64,000 nt of DNA, from positions 496,001 to 560,000 of the forward strand of contig JAIWNF010000003.1 of NCBI GenBank assembly GCA_025093555.1, written 5' to 3'. Of this stretch, positions 52,701 through 63,894 are shown in pieces (positions within the stretch are counted from its first letter, which is position 1; every line of letters starts with the position of its first letter). The DNA is from Circinella umbellata. Lineage: Eukaryota > Mucoromycota > Mucoromycetes > Mucorales > Lichtheimiaceae. The notes under the pieces were generated by a model, which worked only from the letters and a program-made list of their open reading frames with translations, was not told the origin of the DNA and searched no databases. Made by a program: the position numbers and the translations under genes.

Positions 52701-53198
52701 TTGAAGAACCATATACTGTATCTTATGCTTCTGGTCGCCTTGAAAACGTACGAATACATGATATAGAATTCTTGGACTCTCAAGAATTAGGAATGGTAAT
52801 CGAATCAACAAAAGGTAAAAACTAAACATAGGGGGGAATTCAATTTTTGTGTATACAACTATTAACGTGTTCTTTTTTTTTGAGGGTATTTTAGCTTCAC
52901 GGTCATTTTTGGGCACCATTGTATATCCCGATCTTAGTTATACAGCACTTAAAACTGATCTCTTAGTATCTGGCGATACAACTTCAAAGGTAAATAGAAT
53001 AAAAGTACAAAAGATTGTAATCAGACAACAACATAATATGTACTTATTACATTTTCTATTTAGATACCTATTGCAAGACATATGGAGTTGACCCGGGTCT
53101 CAAATGTAATATTTGGTGCTAATGGAAGAACAAGACGTAGAATTATGGAAACAATTGGTTCTAATAAGAAAGCTTACGTATTTCTCATGGACGATTAA
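49763..53198 (+). CDS. APC4: Anaphase-promoting complex subunit 4
   Basis: At least a dozen short exons, beginning 49763-50000 and 50121-50335 and ending with TAA at 53196-53198. The N-terminus carries the Apc4 WD40 start (KQIVWCPTQDLAVIVF, ALCRDGWSPIWEMS, ALVWNPNGEEFAIGFSNGSV). The middle has the Apc4 helical domain, including DPMPQVELLGLISTGNTSEP, VKRWESRSGQSYGNLQK and LNEYLEPA-like helices. The C-terminal WD-like part ends GRTRRRIMETIGSNKKAYVF. Human Apc4 has the matching WCP.MDLIA, WRPDGK and VELLGFISTG blocks. Apc4 is a scaffold of the platform of the APC/C ubiquitin ligase, which drives exit from mitosis. Small internal exons are tentative, especially around 50794-50827 and 52620-52900. 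Confidence 0.9.
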
Positions 53199-54240
53199 AA
53201 AGAAAATAAAAAATAAAGACGACAATAAAGTATATTATTAATCATTATACAAACATTATTGAAAAACTGTAACAACATCTTTTATTATATACAAAAAAGC
53301 AAATAAATAAATATCCTGCCAAAACATCTCTTTGTTTTCCAGATTTATTGATGTGGACATCAGATCATTTCCTTGGATATTTGTTATCTCTTTTTTTAAT
53401 ATAAATGTATTCAATTCAGGGCGTTTTCATTTGACTGTTTCTTCTTGATAATGACTCTTTCCATTATTCCCGGAACAAACATTTTCCTGGTTATAGAACA
53501 AGAGATCTCGGTTCACGTGTAGCATAAAGCGCCACAGTGTGTTTTTAAAACTTTATTTTTAGGGAAACATTGTTTATTTTCTTCTTATCAGCCCATCATT
53601 TGCTTTATTAATCAATATAAAGTCATAGTCAAGTCACTGTTTTTTTTTCATGTCTAATTATACTACGAACACATTTTTTTTGGTACAAATAAAATATGAT
53701 TAGAGTATTTTAGCTTTACTCGTGCATATGCATCATAAACAGTTTCGATGACTCAGCATAAGCCATCATTCTCTCACCCGAACCTTACCTCACAACAAAG
53801 TATCCAAAATTTAATTTCTTCTCTTGGTTTTCAATACAATATTGCTAAAATGGATAATTGGTCTCTTTTATTGTAGTAAACTATTATAATTAGTGAAACA
53901 GTTATATTTTCTCATTGCTTGATCTTATTTCATTATTTTAGGCTATAATAAACACCGAAGACTTGAACACTCCCACAGTAATACCTATTTATTTTAGTTA
54001 CACACATGGTATACAAAACCGCGGGTTTTTCTTGATTTATAGATTTTCTTTTTTAATTTTTTTCTAATCCTTTCAACATTATTATTTATTTTTAATTTTT
54101 TTCTTTTGTTGGTGTAGAAATAACATAATAGTAGAAATATACCCAGATAAATTCAATCCAACAAAAAGTGAGCAGTAAGAAAATATTTTTAGTCTCTTTA
54201 GAGCCGTTATTTTGTTTTTTTCTATTTTTGCTCATCGACA
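53199..54240. other. Intergenic region
   Basis: AT-rich 3' UTR of Apc4, then spacer. No tRNA, repeat array or coding exon was seen. Confidence 0.6.
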
Positions 54241-54306
54241 ATGTTTTTTCATAAAGATATAAACCAGAAAAAACCTTTTTTCGTATTATTACAACGATCA
54301 ACTATT

Positions 54307-56558
54307 ATGACAGTACAAATAGAACGTAATAGTGTCATAGAAACAGAGAGTGACATTTCTTTTACCGTCTATACAACCGAGAAAAAAGAAAACAATGGTT
54401 TAGAAAAGGTTTTAATTAAAAGAAATGTAGATAAAAGAATAGAAAAGCGTTTACAAAATAACACGCGAATTTGTTTTATCATATATAGATCTCGAGTTTT
54501 TCAGATCACGAAGATCAAATTAATCGCATTCAAAATCATATTGAGAATCAAGATGATTTGATAGTCGTCGATAAAGGATATGCCTGGATAATAACAGCTG
54601 GAGGAACTGCTGCATCAGTCTACATAGGTTTTCCTACAATTTGGTAATACGTTGTTTTTATTTATAATATTATTGTTTAGGGAAAGAAAACAGTCTATAA
54701 TTATTTCATAAATCTAACCAAAGCCTTGTTGATAATGTAGGGGTAAAATGTCAGCTTGCTAAAATTATATCATATGTGACACCACTAATAATCATTCAGT
54801 TTTATTGAAATAATAATAAATGTAGGTGTCATACAAGACATATATATTAAAAATGGAATGTTTGCTGGCTCAGATAAAACAATACAATTGACGTTAATAG
54901 GAAGCTTGCTTCAAGCTCTCTTGATTGTATGCGTCGTTCTCAGTAATGTGCTATATGAACGGTTAGGCCCTCGTAATTTGTCTATTCTTGGTACATCACT
55001 AATTTTTGTTGGATTATTGACAACAGGAGAAGCAACGAAAGTAAGCTTATTTATTTATTCACTGCTATTACCAACTAAGATATAATGCATAACATGCATA
55101 ATTGTCTCTTATTTTTTTCTTCTTGACAATCACTAAATATTATAATTATTGCTTACTTTTAGATTTGGCATTTCTATTTGTCTTTGAGTATTACTGTCGG
55201 GATTGGGATAGCGCTTATGTATGGTATGTGCTTACGTTGTGTACCACAGTGGTTTATACAAAAGCGAGCAACTTCGTTTGGGATACAAGGAAGTGTGCCT
55301 TCATTGTTTGGTTTAGTTCTTCCTTTTATAATTATACAAGTGAATAATACTCTTGGACATAAATGGTAATATGCATAGTACAGCTATTATATTCTACTCA
55401 TTATTATATGTAAACAACTGTTTCATCAAGATCTTGCAATATTGATTATTCTACTTAATATATAATATATGCATACCAGGATTTTTCGTATTTTAGGGTT
55501 CATATTTTTGGGTGCAGGTTCTATAGCTATTGGATTTATGAAAGATCAACCAAAGAAAAAAAATAAAGACACTTTAAAAACAAAAAGGTTAAAAAACTTT
55601 GATTTAGATGTTTGGAAGAATCGAAATATGATAATCTGGATTATTGTTTCACCTTTAGCTATAAGCGCGCGATACGTTGTATATGCATTTTTACCACGTA
55701 CGTATTACCATTAAAATAAAAAATTTTGTTATATGTTCTTGTAAAGATATGTTTGCTACAGAATAATGCTAGAATTATAGTTTGCAATAAATAAATATAG
55801 TATGCGGAACATACTTGGAGCTTTCGGGGACACAGGCTGCAGCCACTGTATCAGTTATGTCAGGAGCAGAATTTGTTGGAAGAATTGCACTGGGGTACGT
55901 ATGATAGCAACGTTAGAGGTCATCATAATATATATATATATATATATTTTTTTTTTTTTTGCATTTAAGTTATCATAATAAAACAAAAAAAAAGTGTTGA
56001 ATGTACTTTTAATTAATATATACACCGACAAGAATAGGATATTGGGGGATAAAATAGGTCATTTAAACACGAACATCATAAGTTCATTTGTTTGTTCAAT
56101 AGCAATTCTTATTATTTGGATGCTCGCAAACCAATTTGCTAGTCTTATCGGATTTTCCATTCTATGCGGATTTTTTGGTGGTGCCTATACGGTTTTGTGT
56201 AAATGCAATACATTGTCGAAAAAGATAAAGGATGGATATAGATCTACGTTTTTTTTTTACTAAATGAAAAGTTATATCATTGATACAATTTATTATATAA
56301 TATATAGTTCCTTCGGTTACTTCAAGTATTGTTAGCAAAGAAATGTATCCTTCTGCACTTAATGCCATGATGGGTACCAATGTTTTAACTATTGTATTAC
56401 CACTTGTTGCCAGTAGTCTAGGAACTGATAATAATAGCATTGGTAACGACCCATTTTTACTGTATAAAGTTGTTTCCGGTGGAATATTTGCTCTATGCGG
56501 TTTACTAAGTTGTATTATCAAGTTTCGAATGGATCGAAAAATATTTGCAAAAATATAA
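54307..56558 (+). CDS. Monocarboxylate-transporter-like MFS permease
   Basis: About eight exons run from MTVQIERNSVIE (54307; an in-frame upstream ATG at 54241 exists) to TAA at 56558. The first intron is poorly defined, since no good donor in exon 1 matches the acceptor at about 54506. After an acidic N-tail, DDLIVVDKGYAWIITAGGTA corresponds to the signature ahead of helix 1 in the monocarboxylate porter family (D-G-G-Y-G-W in relatives). Hydrophobic segments follow: GVIQDIYIKNG, LIGSLLQALLIVCVVLSNVL, IWHFYLSLSITVGIGIALMYG, PQWFIQKRATSFGIQGSVPS, a cytosolic Lys-rich loop (MKDQPKKKNK), MIIWIIVSPLAISARY, GAEFVGRIALG, NIISSFVCSIAILIIWMLA, and ILCGFFGGAY. The likely product is a 12-helix plasma-membrane transporter. 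Substrates of fungal Mch proteins vary (riboflavin, carboxylates), so the cargo is unknown. Confidence 0.85.
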
Positions 56559-56802
56559 AATAGTATTTTACACCATGCTACTACATCATTATTATATACG
56601 GTTAAATTAAATAGATCAAATATATTATGTTAATATTGAAGCACGATGCTTTCTCACTCTTATATAAGACATTTTGTATCTTAAAAGATAGAATAATATT
56701 AAAATAAATAAAAGAATTTATTAATTATTAGTTATATATAGACACAATTTTGAAACTCAAAGTATATTTGCATAATCTAGTAGAAACCGGGACTTTGTCG
56801 GC
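56559..56802. other. Short AT-rich spacer
   Basis: 3' UTR of the transporter gene and the 3' side of the candidate small gene on the other strand. No other signal. Confidence 0.5.
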
Positions 56803-57282
56803 CTAACCAGCACGAGCTTGACGGGCTTGGGGCGAGAGGACGAGCCGATCGAAAAGGGAACTCGTAGCTGTCACTCCCTTTTCAACCGGCTCTCCCATCA
56901 AACAAAAAGTAGAAATCTAGGTTTAATACATATGTATCCAACATTTAGCCCCTACAAAAAATAAATAAAGCAATAAAGGACAATTATTGGTTTGGTTGCG
57001 AAAGTCCCATCAGTTACCTATTATTATTGTTTGTCAAACCAGCGACTACTATCTTTGCTCCCGAGGCCCCTCTTCTTTGGTTGTTCCTCCCCTGTAATTT
57101 ATACAGTCTATAAATATACATGAGCTTGCATTATTAATAAAAGAGATTATTTATAAATAACAAAAGAATAAGATGTATAACTGTATACAAATAGTAACTG
57201 TATCAAAGGAACTATGTTGTGCTTCACCAGGCGATGTTAGATAACCATTACCTTCATCACTATCCCAATTATTATATGGCAT
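56803..57282 (-). CDS. Candidate small spliced gene of unknown function
   Basis: Three protein-like minus-strand segments stand out. ATG at 57282 opens MPYNNWDSDEGNGYLTSPGE and continues to FDTVTI. A GTATAC donor joins through an ATTACAG acceptor (about 57095) in frame to WEEQPKKRGLGSKDSSRWFD, which meets a stop. A third open stretch ends at 56803 with PVEKGVTATSSLFDRLVLSP and ARQARAG. The third is GC-rich and coding-like, but no splice that joins it cleanly to the second was found. Either the gene ends early as a 53-residue hydrophilic protein, or the exon borders differ from mine. I do not recognise the family. A strong hairpin overlaps the third segment (56844-56890). Confidence 0.35.
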
Positions 57283-58415
57283 CTGGAAGCAATGGACCTT
57301 AGTGCGGTGTTATGCCTCACTGGTCACAAAGTTTTTTCTTCTTGCAGCGCATTATATAATGTGATTTGTTCTTTCTTCTTTCATGGTTAAAAGTTAGTAA
57401 GTAGCAGAACACATATCGAAGCCGCTCTTTCTCGTTTACTAACAAGGTAGTAAAGCTTGTCAACGTAGCCTTTTACCGAAAAAAAAGTATATAAGTATAC
57501 TCACAAAATAAAAATATTTTGGAGGGTATCGGTTTCTTCTTCTTTGTTTTCATCACCCTTCTGAATGATAAGACTGTTCTGATAAAAAAAGAGAAATTAA
57601 AATATTGAAACAAAGGATTTTTGTAGTAGGTAGATGGGAAAAAAAGCTTATGGACTGTTTTTTTTTGCAAAAAGTTATAAGTGTCTCATGAACAAATACG
57701 GAAAGGTCATTAATACTCAATATAATAATGTAAATCCGAGTTATCAAATTTTACTGATTGTAAGAACTGAAAACAACTTTTGTTTAATTGTCAGAAGTCG
57801 CCGCCGATCTTTTCGTTGATTGTTCGTTCCCACAGCTATTTATTAGAACAGAAATGAGAATTAAAGTTAACAATGTTATAGTTACTCAAACAAGGAAAAA
57901 AAAACCCATCCCAGTAACTTTAACAACTTGGGTTCAATAAACTTTAAGTAAATAACAAGGGAGGTAGCCTAAAGAAAAAAAGAAGGGACTTTATTGACGA
58001 CTTTATTATATCCTTACTTTGCCAAGAATTTCGCACAGACAGATTACATGCATGTTTCTTTGATATACTAATTAATCTAATAAGTTGTAATAAAGTGACC
58101 AGTTATTCAAGCATCTTAAATTAATGATCAACATTATCATTATCATAGAAAAATTGATTATTATTATTAATAAGTGTTGTCAATGGATTGTTTTTATCAC
58201 GGCATATAGAAAAGCACTCTACATTTTTTAATTCCCAGCTGACATGAAGCTTCTTGGCTGTCTGATTTTATTACTTCCCCTTCCCTTAGTTTTATTTTTA
58301 GTGAACCTTTTCACTACCTACTCCATACAGGATATTACAACCTTCTCCTTTTTTTCTCTTCTTTTTTTTTTCCACATACAAGAAATCTTGAACAGGAAAT
58401 AATATTTATAGTAAT
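57283..58415. other. Intergenic region upstream of the KH gene
   Basis: AT-rich spacer lying between the divergent candidate small gene and the KH-domain gene. Pyrimidine-rich leader sequence appears at about 58270-58380. No RNA gene was recognised. Confidence 0.55.
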
Positions 58416-59517
58416 ATGCATTTTGGAAGACGGCGATTTGAATCTGTTCTTGAATCATTAGGTGATGAAAATCCTATTACTTTACGTGCTTTGATTCCGA
58501 ATAAAATGGTTGGGTCATTAATTGGAAAACAAGGTTATATTCACCAACAAATTCAAGATATTTTCAACGTACACATCTACATATTAGCTTGGGGTGATCA
58601 ATATGGTCGGTTAACCAGTGTATTTGGCAGTGCTTCTTCTGTATCACAAGCTTGGCGGGATGCTTTATTTCGTATGCATGGTTCTCGTGAAGGTATGTTT
58701 TATGGTCAGGTAAGGTAGCAACTTGTTTCTTTCTTTCTTTCCCCATCTTAATAACAATCCCCTTCCTCAATTAATGTTACAAGTTTATCATTTTATTTTT
58801 TTTATTTTTGGCTGTTAGATGTTCCAAATAGCATTTCTTATACCAGCACCTCTTGTAAATCATATGATTAAAAGTAATTTTTTGGAGAAGATCCATAATG
58901 AAACTAAGACAGGAATTCAATTAAAAGGAGCTCCAATGAAAAATACAACAGATCATTTGTTGACGATTACAATTGGAAGTATGGAGGTGGCGTTACTTAA
59001 TAGTTTTGAAAAGGCGGTTAATATGTTGGCTTTACAATTTCAGGAGAATCCAGATAAAGTCATGTCGCCCTATAATATATATTATTTGCCACCCATGCAA
59101 GAAGAATATACCACCCCTTCATGTCTAAGTCAATCAAGTACTCAAAATGATGCTTTTAGTTCGACGATGGCAGATGGAGGAGGAGGTGGAGGAGGAGAAG
59201 AAGAAGGAGAAAGAGGAAATGGGGATGGAGAAGGAGAACAAGAACGAGGAGAAAGGGAATATTTCGATTATCAAGAAAATGAACAAGATAATAATAATAG
59301 TACTATTTACAACGATGATATTACTAGTACTATGACCAATATTGATAACAGTAATATCAGTATTAGTATGAGTCACAGTGATAGTAGTATCAAGACAAGT
59401 AGCAGTAATGATATAGGTATAAATGATGATGAAAAGAAGCTGGATATCATATTTCCACTAGAAGATGATCACCAATGGCATGAAGAATTTAATTATGAAC
59501 CTATAACCCCAAATTGA
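58416..59517 (+). CDS. KH-domain RNA-binding protein
   Basis: Two exons: 58416-58709 and 58819-59517 (993 nt, 330 aa). A canonical KH domain lies near residues 26-85: LRALIPNKMVGSLIGKQGYI carries the GxxG loop (GKQG). A second KH-like unit begins at MFQIAFLIPAPLVNHMIKSN, but its GxxG loop is replaced by IKSN, so RNA binding there is doubtful. The C-terminal 130 residues are low-complexity: a Gly run, then Glu/Gly/Arg, then Asn/Ser/Asp-rich sequence. The arrangement resembles poly(C)-binding and Pbp2/hnRNP K-type proteins that act in mRNA stability or translation, but no specific ortholog is claimed. The start ATG follows a pyrimidine-rich leader. Confidence 0.88.
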
Positions 59518-60033
59518 TCACACTTTCTGTTTATATTTATGTTTATGTTTTGTTTGTATATATATATAATGATGATCATTAATGATTTTGTAATATATCC
59601 TTTTCATTTTTCTTTCTATAAATTTTCTATAAATTTTATTTTTATCTTTTCTACTAATTAAATAAAATTATATAATAAAAATGTTATTGTACAAATAATA
59701 AAAAACAAAATCTTTATGAAAAAAAAAGTATGGGGAAGAACTTGATGCTGTTATGATAATGTGTATATAAATGAATATAAATGGTATATTATATGTAGTA
59801 TGTATGTGGGAATGCTGTAAAAAAAGTTTTTTTTGGGGGTGGGGATGGGGTGGGGGTGGGGACTACTAAGAGAGAGGGGGTGGGTGACATAAATGCTTGG
59901 AGAAAAAAAAAGGGATAGCTTTCAGAAAAGAAGGTTTTTTCTTGGGGTATGTTATAATAATATATGCATGTCATATATAAAAAGTATATGGTAATAAATA
60001 AATATAATACAAGGCAAACTATCCATTATTCCA
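59518..60033. other. Convergent intergenic region with G-rich tract
   Basis: About 515 bp between the KH and RGS stop codons. AT-rich except for a striking run of G-tracts at 59835-59861, listed separately. Confidence 0.6.
59835..59861 (+). other. Potential G-quadruplex motif
   Basis: Five consecutive tracts of four or five G, separated by single T, A or T spacers (GGGGGTGGGGATGGGGTGGG and on), satisfy the G3+N1-7 pattern with room to spare. A further GGGGGTGGG follows at 59876-59884. It lies between two convergent genes and would be in the antisense of the RGS transcript's 3' region. Confidence 0.85.
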
Positions 60034-60750
60034 TTAAATTCGTTTTCGCCATGGAGGCCATGATCGGCGGATCGATTCTCCTGAAGTACGAGGTGTACTT
60101 GGCATAGAGGATGGACGTCTTTTCGTTACAACAATGTTACCGAAAAGTAAGGTACGTTTGATGCGATGAAATACAGAAGGGGTTGAAGATGAATAAGATG
60201 ACGAGGAGTGGTGACTAGCAATACTTGGACATGAAATTGAAGATGTAAGAATATTATTACTACTACTATTAATTATTGCTGTATTAAATAATCTACTTGT
60301 TAATTTTTTTCTTTGTTCTTCTTGTTGTAATACATTTCTTTGTTCTTCTTCTTGTTGTTGTTGTTGCTTTTGTTGTAAAAAAGGAATAAACGAATTGGAA
60401 CGCATCAGTTCTAATACAGAATCCATAGCATGGGTAAATACTTCTGGATGGTAGTTTCGATTTTCATATACTTGATATAATATATCTTGTCGCATTTCAC
60501 ATGGAATATTAATTTCTTGTATTGAGTTAGATCGAATATGTGTATGAACAATTGTGTGGCATGTTTTTTCATCTCCACGCTCAGGGTATTCATGTTGATA
60601 TTGTTGTATAGCAATCCAAAAAGCCAAATTTTCGTTACAAAACGTTTGATGTAAAAAGGCTTGAAATTCACGGAAATAGTCGGTAGTTTGGTTATCAAGA
60701 ACGGATTCAAGTGTTGGTATATTTGTCGTTGTCATTATTGCTGTTGCCAT
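60034..60750 (-). CDS. RGS-domain protein
   Basis: Single exon of 238 codons, MATAIMTTTNIPTLESVL to WPPWRKRI. The RGS domain occupies about residues 13-125: FREFQAFLHQTFCNENLAFW (the conserved ENLxFW core), IRSNSIQEINIPCEMR, then DSVLELMRSNSFIPFLQ. Such domains speed GTP hydrolysis by G-alpha subunits and so damp receptor signalling. There is no DEP domain or membrane segment, so it is shorter than yeast Sst2. The C-terminal half has a Gln/Glu stretch, a Ser run and a basic tail with KRRPSS and RRSW, possible phosphorylation sites. It lies next to a cAMP phosphodiesterase gene in the same direction, which suggests a signalling neighbourhood. Confidence 0.93.
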   Translation of the reverse strand: MATAIMTTTNIPTLESVLDNQTTDYFREFQAFLHQTFCNENLAFWIAIQQYQHEYPERGDEKTCHTIVHTHIRSNSIQEINIPCEMRQDILYQVYENRNYHPEVFTHAMDSVLELMRSNSFIPFLQQKQQQQQEEEQRNVLQQEEQRKKLTSRLFNTAIINSSSNNILTSSISCPSIASHHSSSSYSSSTPSVFHRIKRTLLFGNIVVTKRRPSSMPSTPRTSGESIRRSWPPWRKRI

Positions 60751-61656
60751 TATTATTTAATATTTCGATCTATTTTTTTGTTGCGATTGTCTAATAAATA
60801 AATAAAAAAAAGAAGAAAAAAAAAAGAGAGTAACAGAGAAAGAGTGAGAGAAAGAAAAGAAGAAAACAAAAGAAAAAAGAAAGTAAATGAGAAGAAAAAG
60901 AAAGTTTGCCATGTGGCCTACAACATGGCCAAGTGTTTTTTTATGAGACCGAAAAAGATTATGTAGTGAAATGCGCCTTTGGTGGTTGCACAACACACAC
61001 TTCCATTAGATATAGCTCGCCTGCGTTTAATTTTGGCTTACCTCGGCGGGCTTTTCTTATTAGGCGGCGGATTATAAGAACAGGCGGCGGATCAGTAAAA
61101 TACGAAAAAGGAGCAAAACAAAAAGAGAAGAGGGTGTGTTTGTGCTTTCAAGCAGAACAGGTTTTTTTTGTTGTTTTTGTTGTTCAATTGACTCTTTTTA
61201 TTATATGTACATGATGTACCTATCGGAGTGAGAGAGAAAAATAGAGAGTGTGTGTCACTAAAATATAGTGATAGATAGCTTGAAATCCTAATAAAGTGTT
61301 TTACTTGTCGTTAATAAGAAATTGGATATAAATGTATAAAGAACGTGAGTCACGTCTTCTTTTGGCAAGTTTCTTATTTTTAAGGAGTCTGTGTGAACAT
61401 AAACAAGATAAAAAAATTTAATGCATTATATTATTATATTATGATACAAAAAGAGTTGGTATTGAAAGCATTGTTGCAATAAATGGGGTTTTTGTGTTGG
61501 GAATGAAATGTAGATATATGAAGTGTGTAGCAAGAGGATAAGAAGAAGAAGCTAGAATGTTATATAATTGGTTTGTATGGGTATTGATAGTAGTGATTAT
61601 ACAATGAATGGAAGAAATATACACGTCGAAAGTAAAAATAAAAATAAAATAATGCT
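60751..61656. other. Promoter side of the RGS gene and 3' side of the phosphodiesterase gene
   Basis: The strip next to the RGS start (60770-60910) is purine-rich on the plus strand, that is pyrimidine-rich on the transcribed sense. It is followed by a GC-richer segment with repeated GGCGG motifs. The left-over sequence to 61656 is AT-rich. No gene was supported. Confidence 0.55.
61062..61092. promoter_or_regulatory. Paired AGGCGGCGGAT boxes upstream of the RGS gene
   Basis: AGGCGGCGGAT occurs exactly twice, at 61062-61072 and 61082-61092, 20 bp apart (two helical turns), with a related CGGCGGGC at 61044-61051. They lie about 310-340 bp upstream of the RGS start codon in otherwise AT-rich DNA. 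This spacing suits cooperative binding of a transcription factor, but no factor is identified. Confidence 0.4.
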
Positions 61657-63894
61657 TTAAACGATTTGTTGATGTTGATGATGATTGAGCACTTGCTTTT
61701 GCTGCTGCGACTGTTGCTTATCTTGATGAGAATGGTATAGCATGGAGGCTGTAGTACTAGATGAAGGGGACTCAAAAACAATAGGTTTCAAAAGGTCAGC
61801 AGAAGCCCAATGAACTGGTATTCGTCGCCGGGTAGGAGCTGTGCCTGAATGACTAGCACTTCGAAAACCTAAGGGTCTTCTGTGTTTGGTCATAGTACTA
61901 CTTGTATTGTTTTTGTTGAGTATTAAGCTACTACGCTGTCTTTTTCTAATTGACTTGTTATGATGATGGTGGTAATAGTAGTAATTGCTGTAATAATCAT
62001 CATGATTATCTGGTATTACAATCATACCAGCGGCAACACTAACTCGGCGGCCTGATGGATTTAGTGTATTACAAGGTGGTAAAAGACTACTAGGGAATTG
62101 CCATTCTGGTTGTTGCTGTATAGGGCTAGTCAACGAACTATTACTACTACTACTACTACTACTACTACTGCTTGTTAATGCTGTAGAAACGGTTGATGGC
62201 GATGTAATATTTGGATAATCTTTTAATCGTTCCCATTCACAACGATTTTCGGCCAAAGTACCCAAAAAGATACGAGCGGAGGGCAAAAAGGCAGCAAGTG
62301 CTTGAAAGTAAGGTTGGACCAACAAGTCGCCAAATTGGAGACTGATGTTGGGCTGAGTTGATTGATCTCGATCCATTCCAGGAGACACGTCAAGTCCTGC
62401 AGACTTCTCGGCGTCACCCTGGCGGAAGAATTCTTGAACAATTAAATCCGACCACTGTTTGGAGATAGGCCATGGGCGTACGGTGTTGCTAATATCGGCT
62501 GCATGTAATAAAACTCGGCTCAAGTTTTGTCGATGGTTTTTTTGTAATAAGAATTCGTCATTGTTATTATTGTTCTCGATCACACTTTCTTCCTCAACAA
62601 CACTGAATGAGTCATCTTCTTCCCAAGATGAATAATAAAAGTCGTTATCATCATCATCATCTTCGTCCTCTTCTTCTTCTTCTTCACAAGAGGATGATGA
62701 TGTTGTAAGTAAATCCTCAAGTACACCTAATTGTTGTTCTAATTCATAATGATATACCATATCGGTCGATAAGATTAAATTTTTAATCGCTTCAATAAAT
62801 TCTTGTTCCGACCAACAATTATTATTATTATTATTATCGTTGCTATTGTTACAAGTGAATGATAGGTTGTTTTGGTCCGTGCTTTTCTTCTTATTATCAT
62901 TATTATTGTTCTGTTGATGTTTCTTTGTTAAATTTTTAAGTAATTTGTGTTTGTACAACAAATCACGAGTAATGTCTACGGAATAAGATTCTAACACCGA
63001 TGTGTTACTGTATCGCAAAGCAAGATCTGTCTTGAAGTTGACTTGATACAAGTTGTTGTATCCAGGCTAAATTTCCAAAGAAAAAAGGGGTTGCAAAATA
63101 CAAAGATGATAATTATAAAGGGGAGAATAAGTACTTATTATTATTATTTATGGAAGTGGCAAAAAAAAGAACATAAAGGGTGATTTTATCTTCCCACCCA
63201 ACATTTTATTGCAACAGCTTAATCGCTGCTATCATTGCCTCTTTCCCCCTTTTTTTTATAGCACTATCCATAATAAAAAAAACATAGGATACCTCTTTTT
63301 CTCTCTTCTTTTTTCTTTACTTCTAAACCTCCTTTCTCCCAAATCCTCCTTTTTTGTTTCCCACACATATTATTATAATAATAAACAGAAAAAATATGAT
63401 AATAGTACATACATGGCCAGCATCATGACATAAAGCAGCAAGTAATAAAACAGCAATCTCTAGTCGGGATAAATATTGTTCAGCTTCCAATTCGACCAAC
63501 ATATAATATAACATGGTAACGATATCAACGGCATGATAAAAAGAATGGTATGGTGCATTCAAGTACGTTGTGTCAACATCAATAAAAAAATCCAGTAACT
63601 GTGATGGAGTGATATCCATGGCTTTGGTAATATCGAGTTGAATAAACATTCCTAATAAATGACCATATAGGTCCGTTCGCTTGTATTCGAGCACGTTTAA
63701 ATGAAGGTTTACAGTAGGTCGTCGGTTTTGCCAACGTATTAATCGCTGTATAATATAACGTATGATTATTATCATTATCATTATCATGTCTTTGCCCCAC
63801 CCGTGAGTTTATATTTTATATAACGCGTTTTATTTACCCGTTCAATAGCAAATAAATCATGAGCAGACAATGCATTGTATTTTAAAATGAGCAT
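61657..63894 (-). CDS. Class I 3',5'-cyclic-nucleotide phosphodiesterase
   Basis: Three exons in transcript order: 63838-63894, 63413-63745 and 61657-63066 (1800 nt, 599 aa). Catalytic-domain motifs are YHSFYHAVDIV (general-acid His), LLAALCHDAGHPGYNN (class I metal-binding HDxxHxGxxN, split by an intron), STDMVYHYEL, LLHAADISN (metal-binding Asp) and WSDLIVQEFFRQGD, then FGDLLVQPYF. It hydrolyses cAMP (or cGMP) and so limits PKA signalling; yeast Pde2 is the likely counterpart. Odd features are an Asn/Lys-rich insert after the HD helix and a run of Glu/Asp (about residues 230-260) between the two metal-site motifs. A long Ser, Tyr, His and Gln-rich C-terminal tail follows. No GAF or membrane segment was found. 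The start at 63894 follows a CT-rich stretch, but an upstream exon beyond the window cannot be excluded. Confidence 0.92.
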
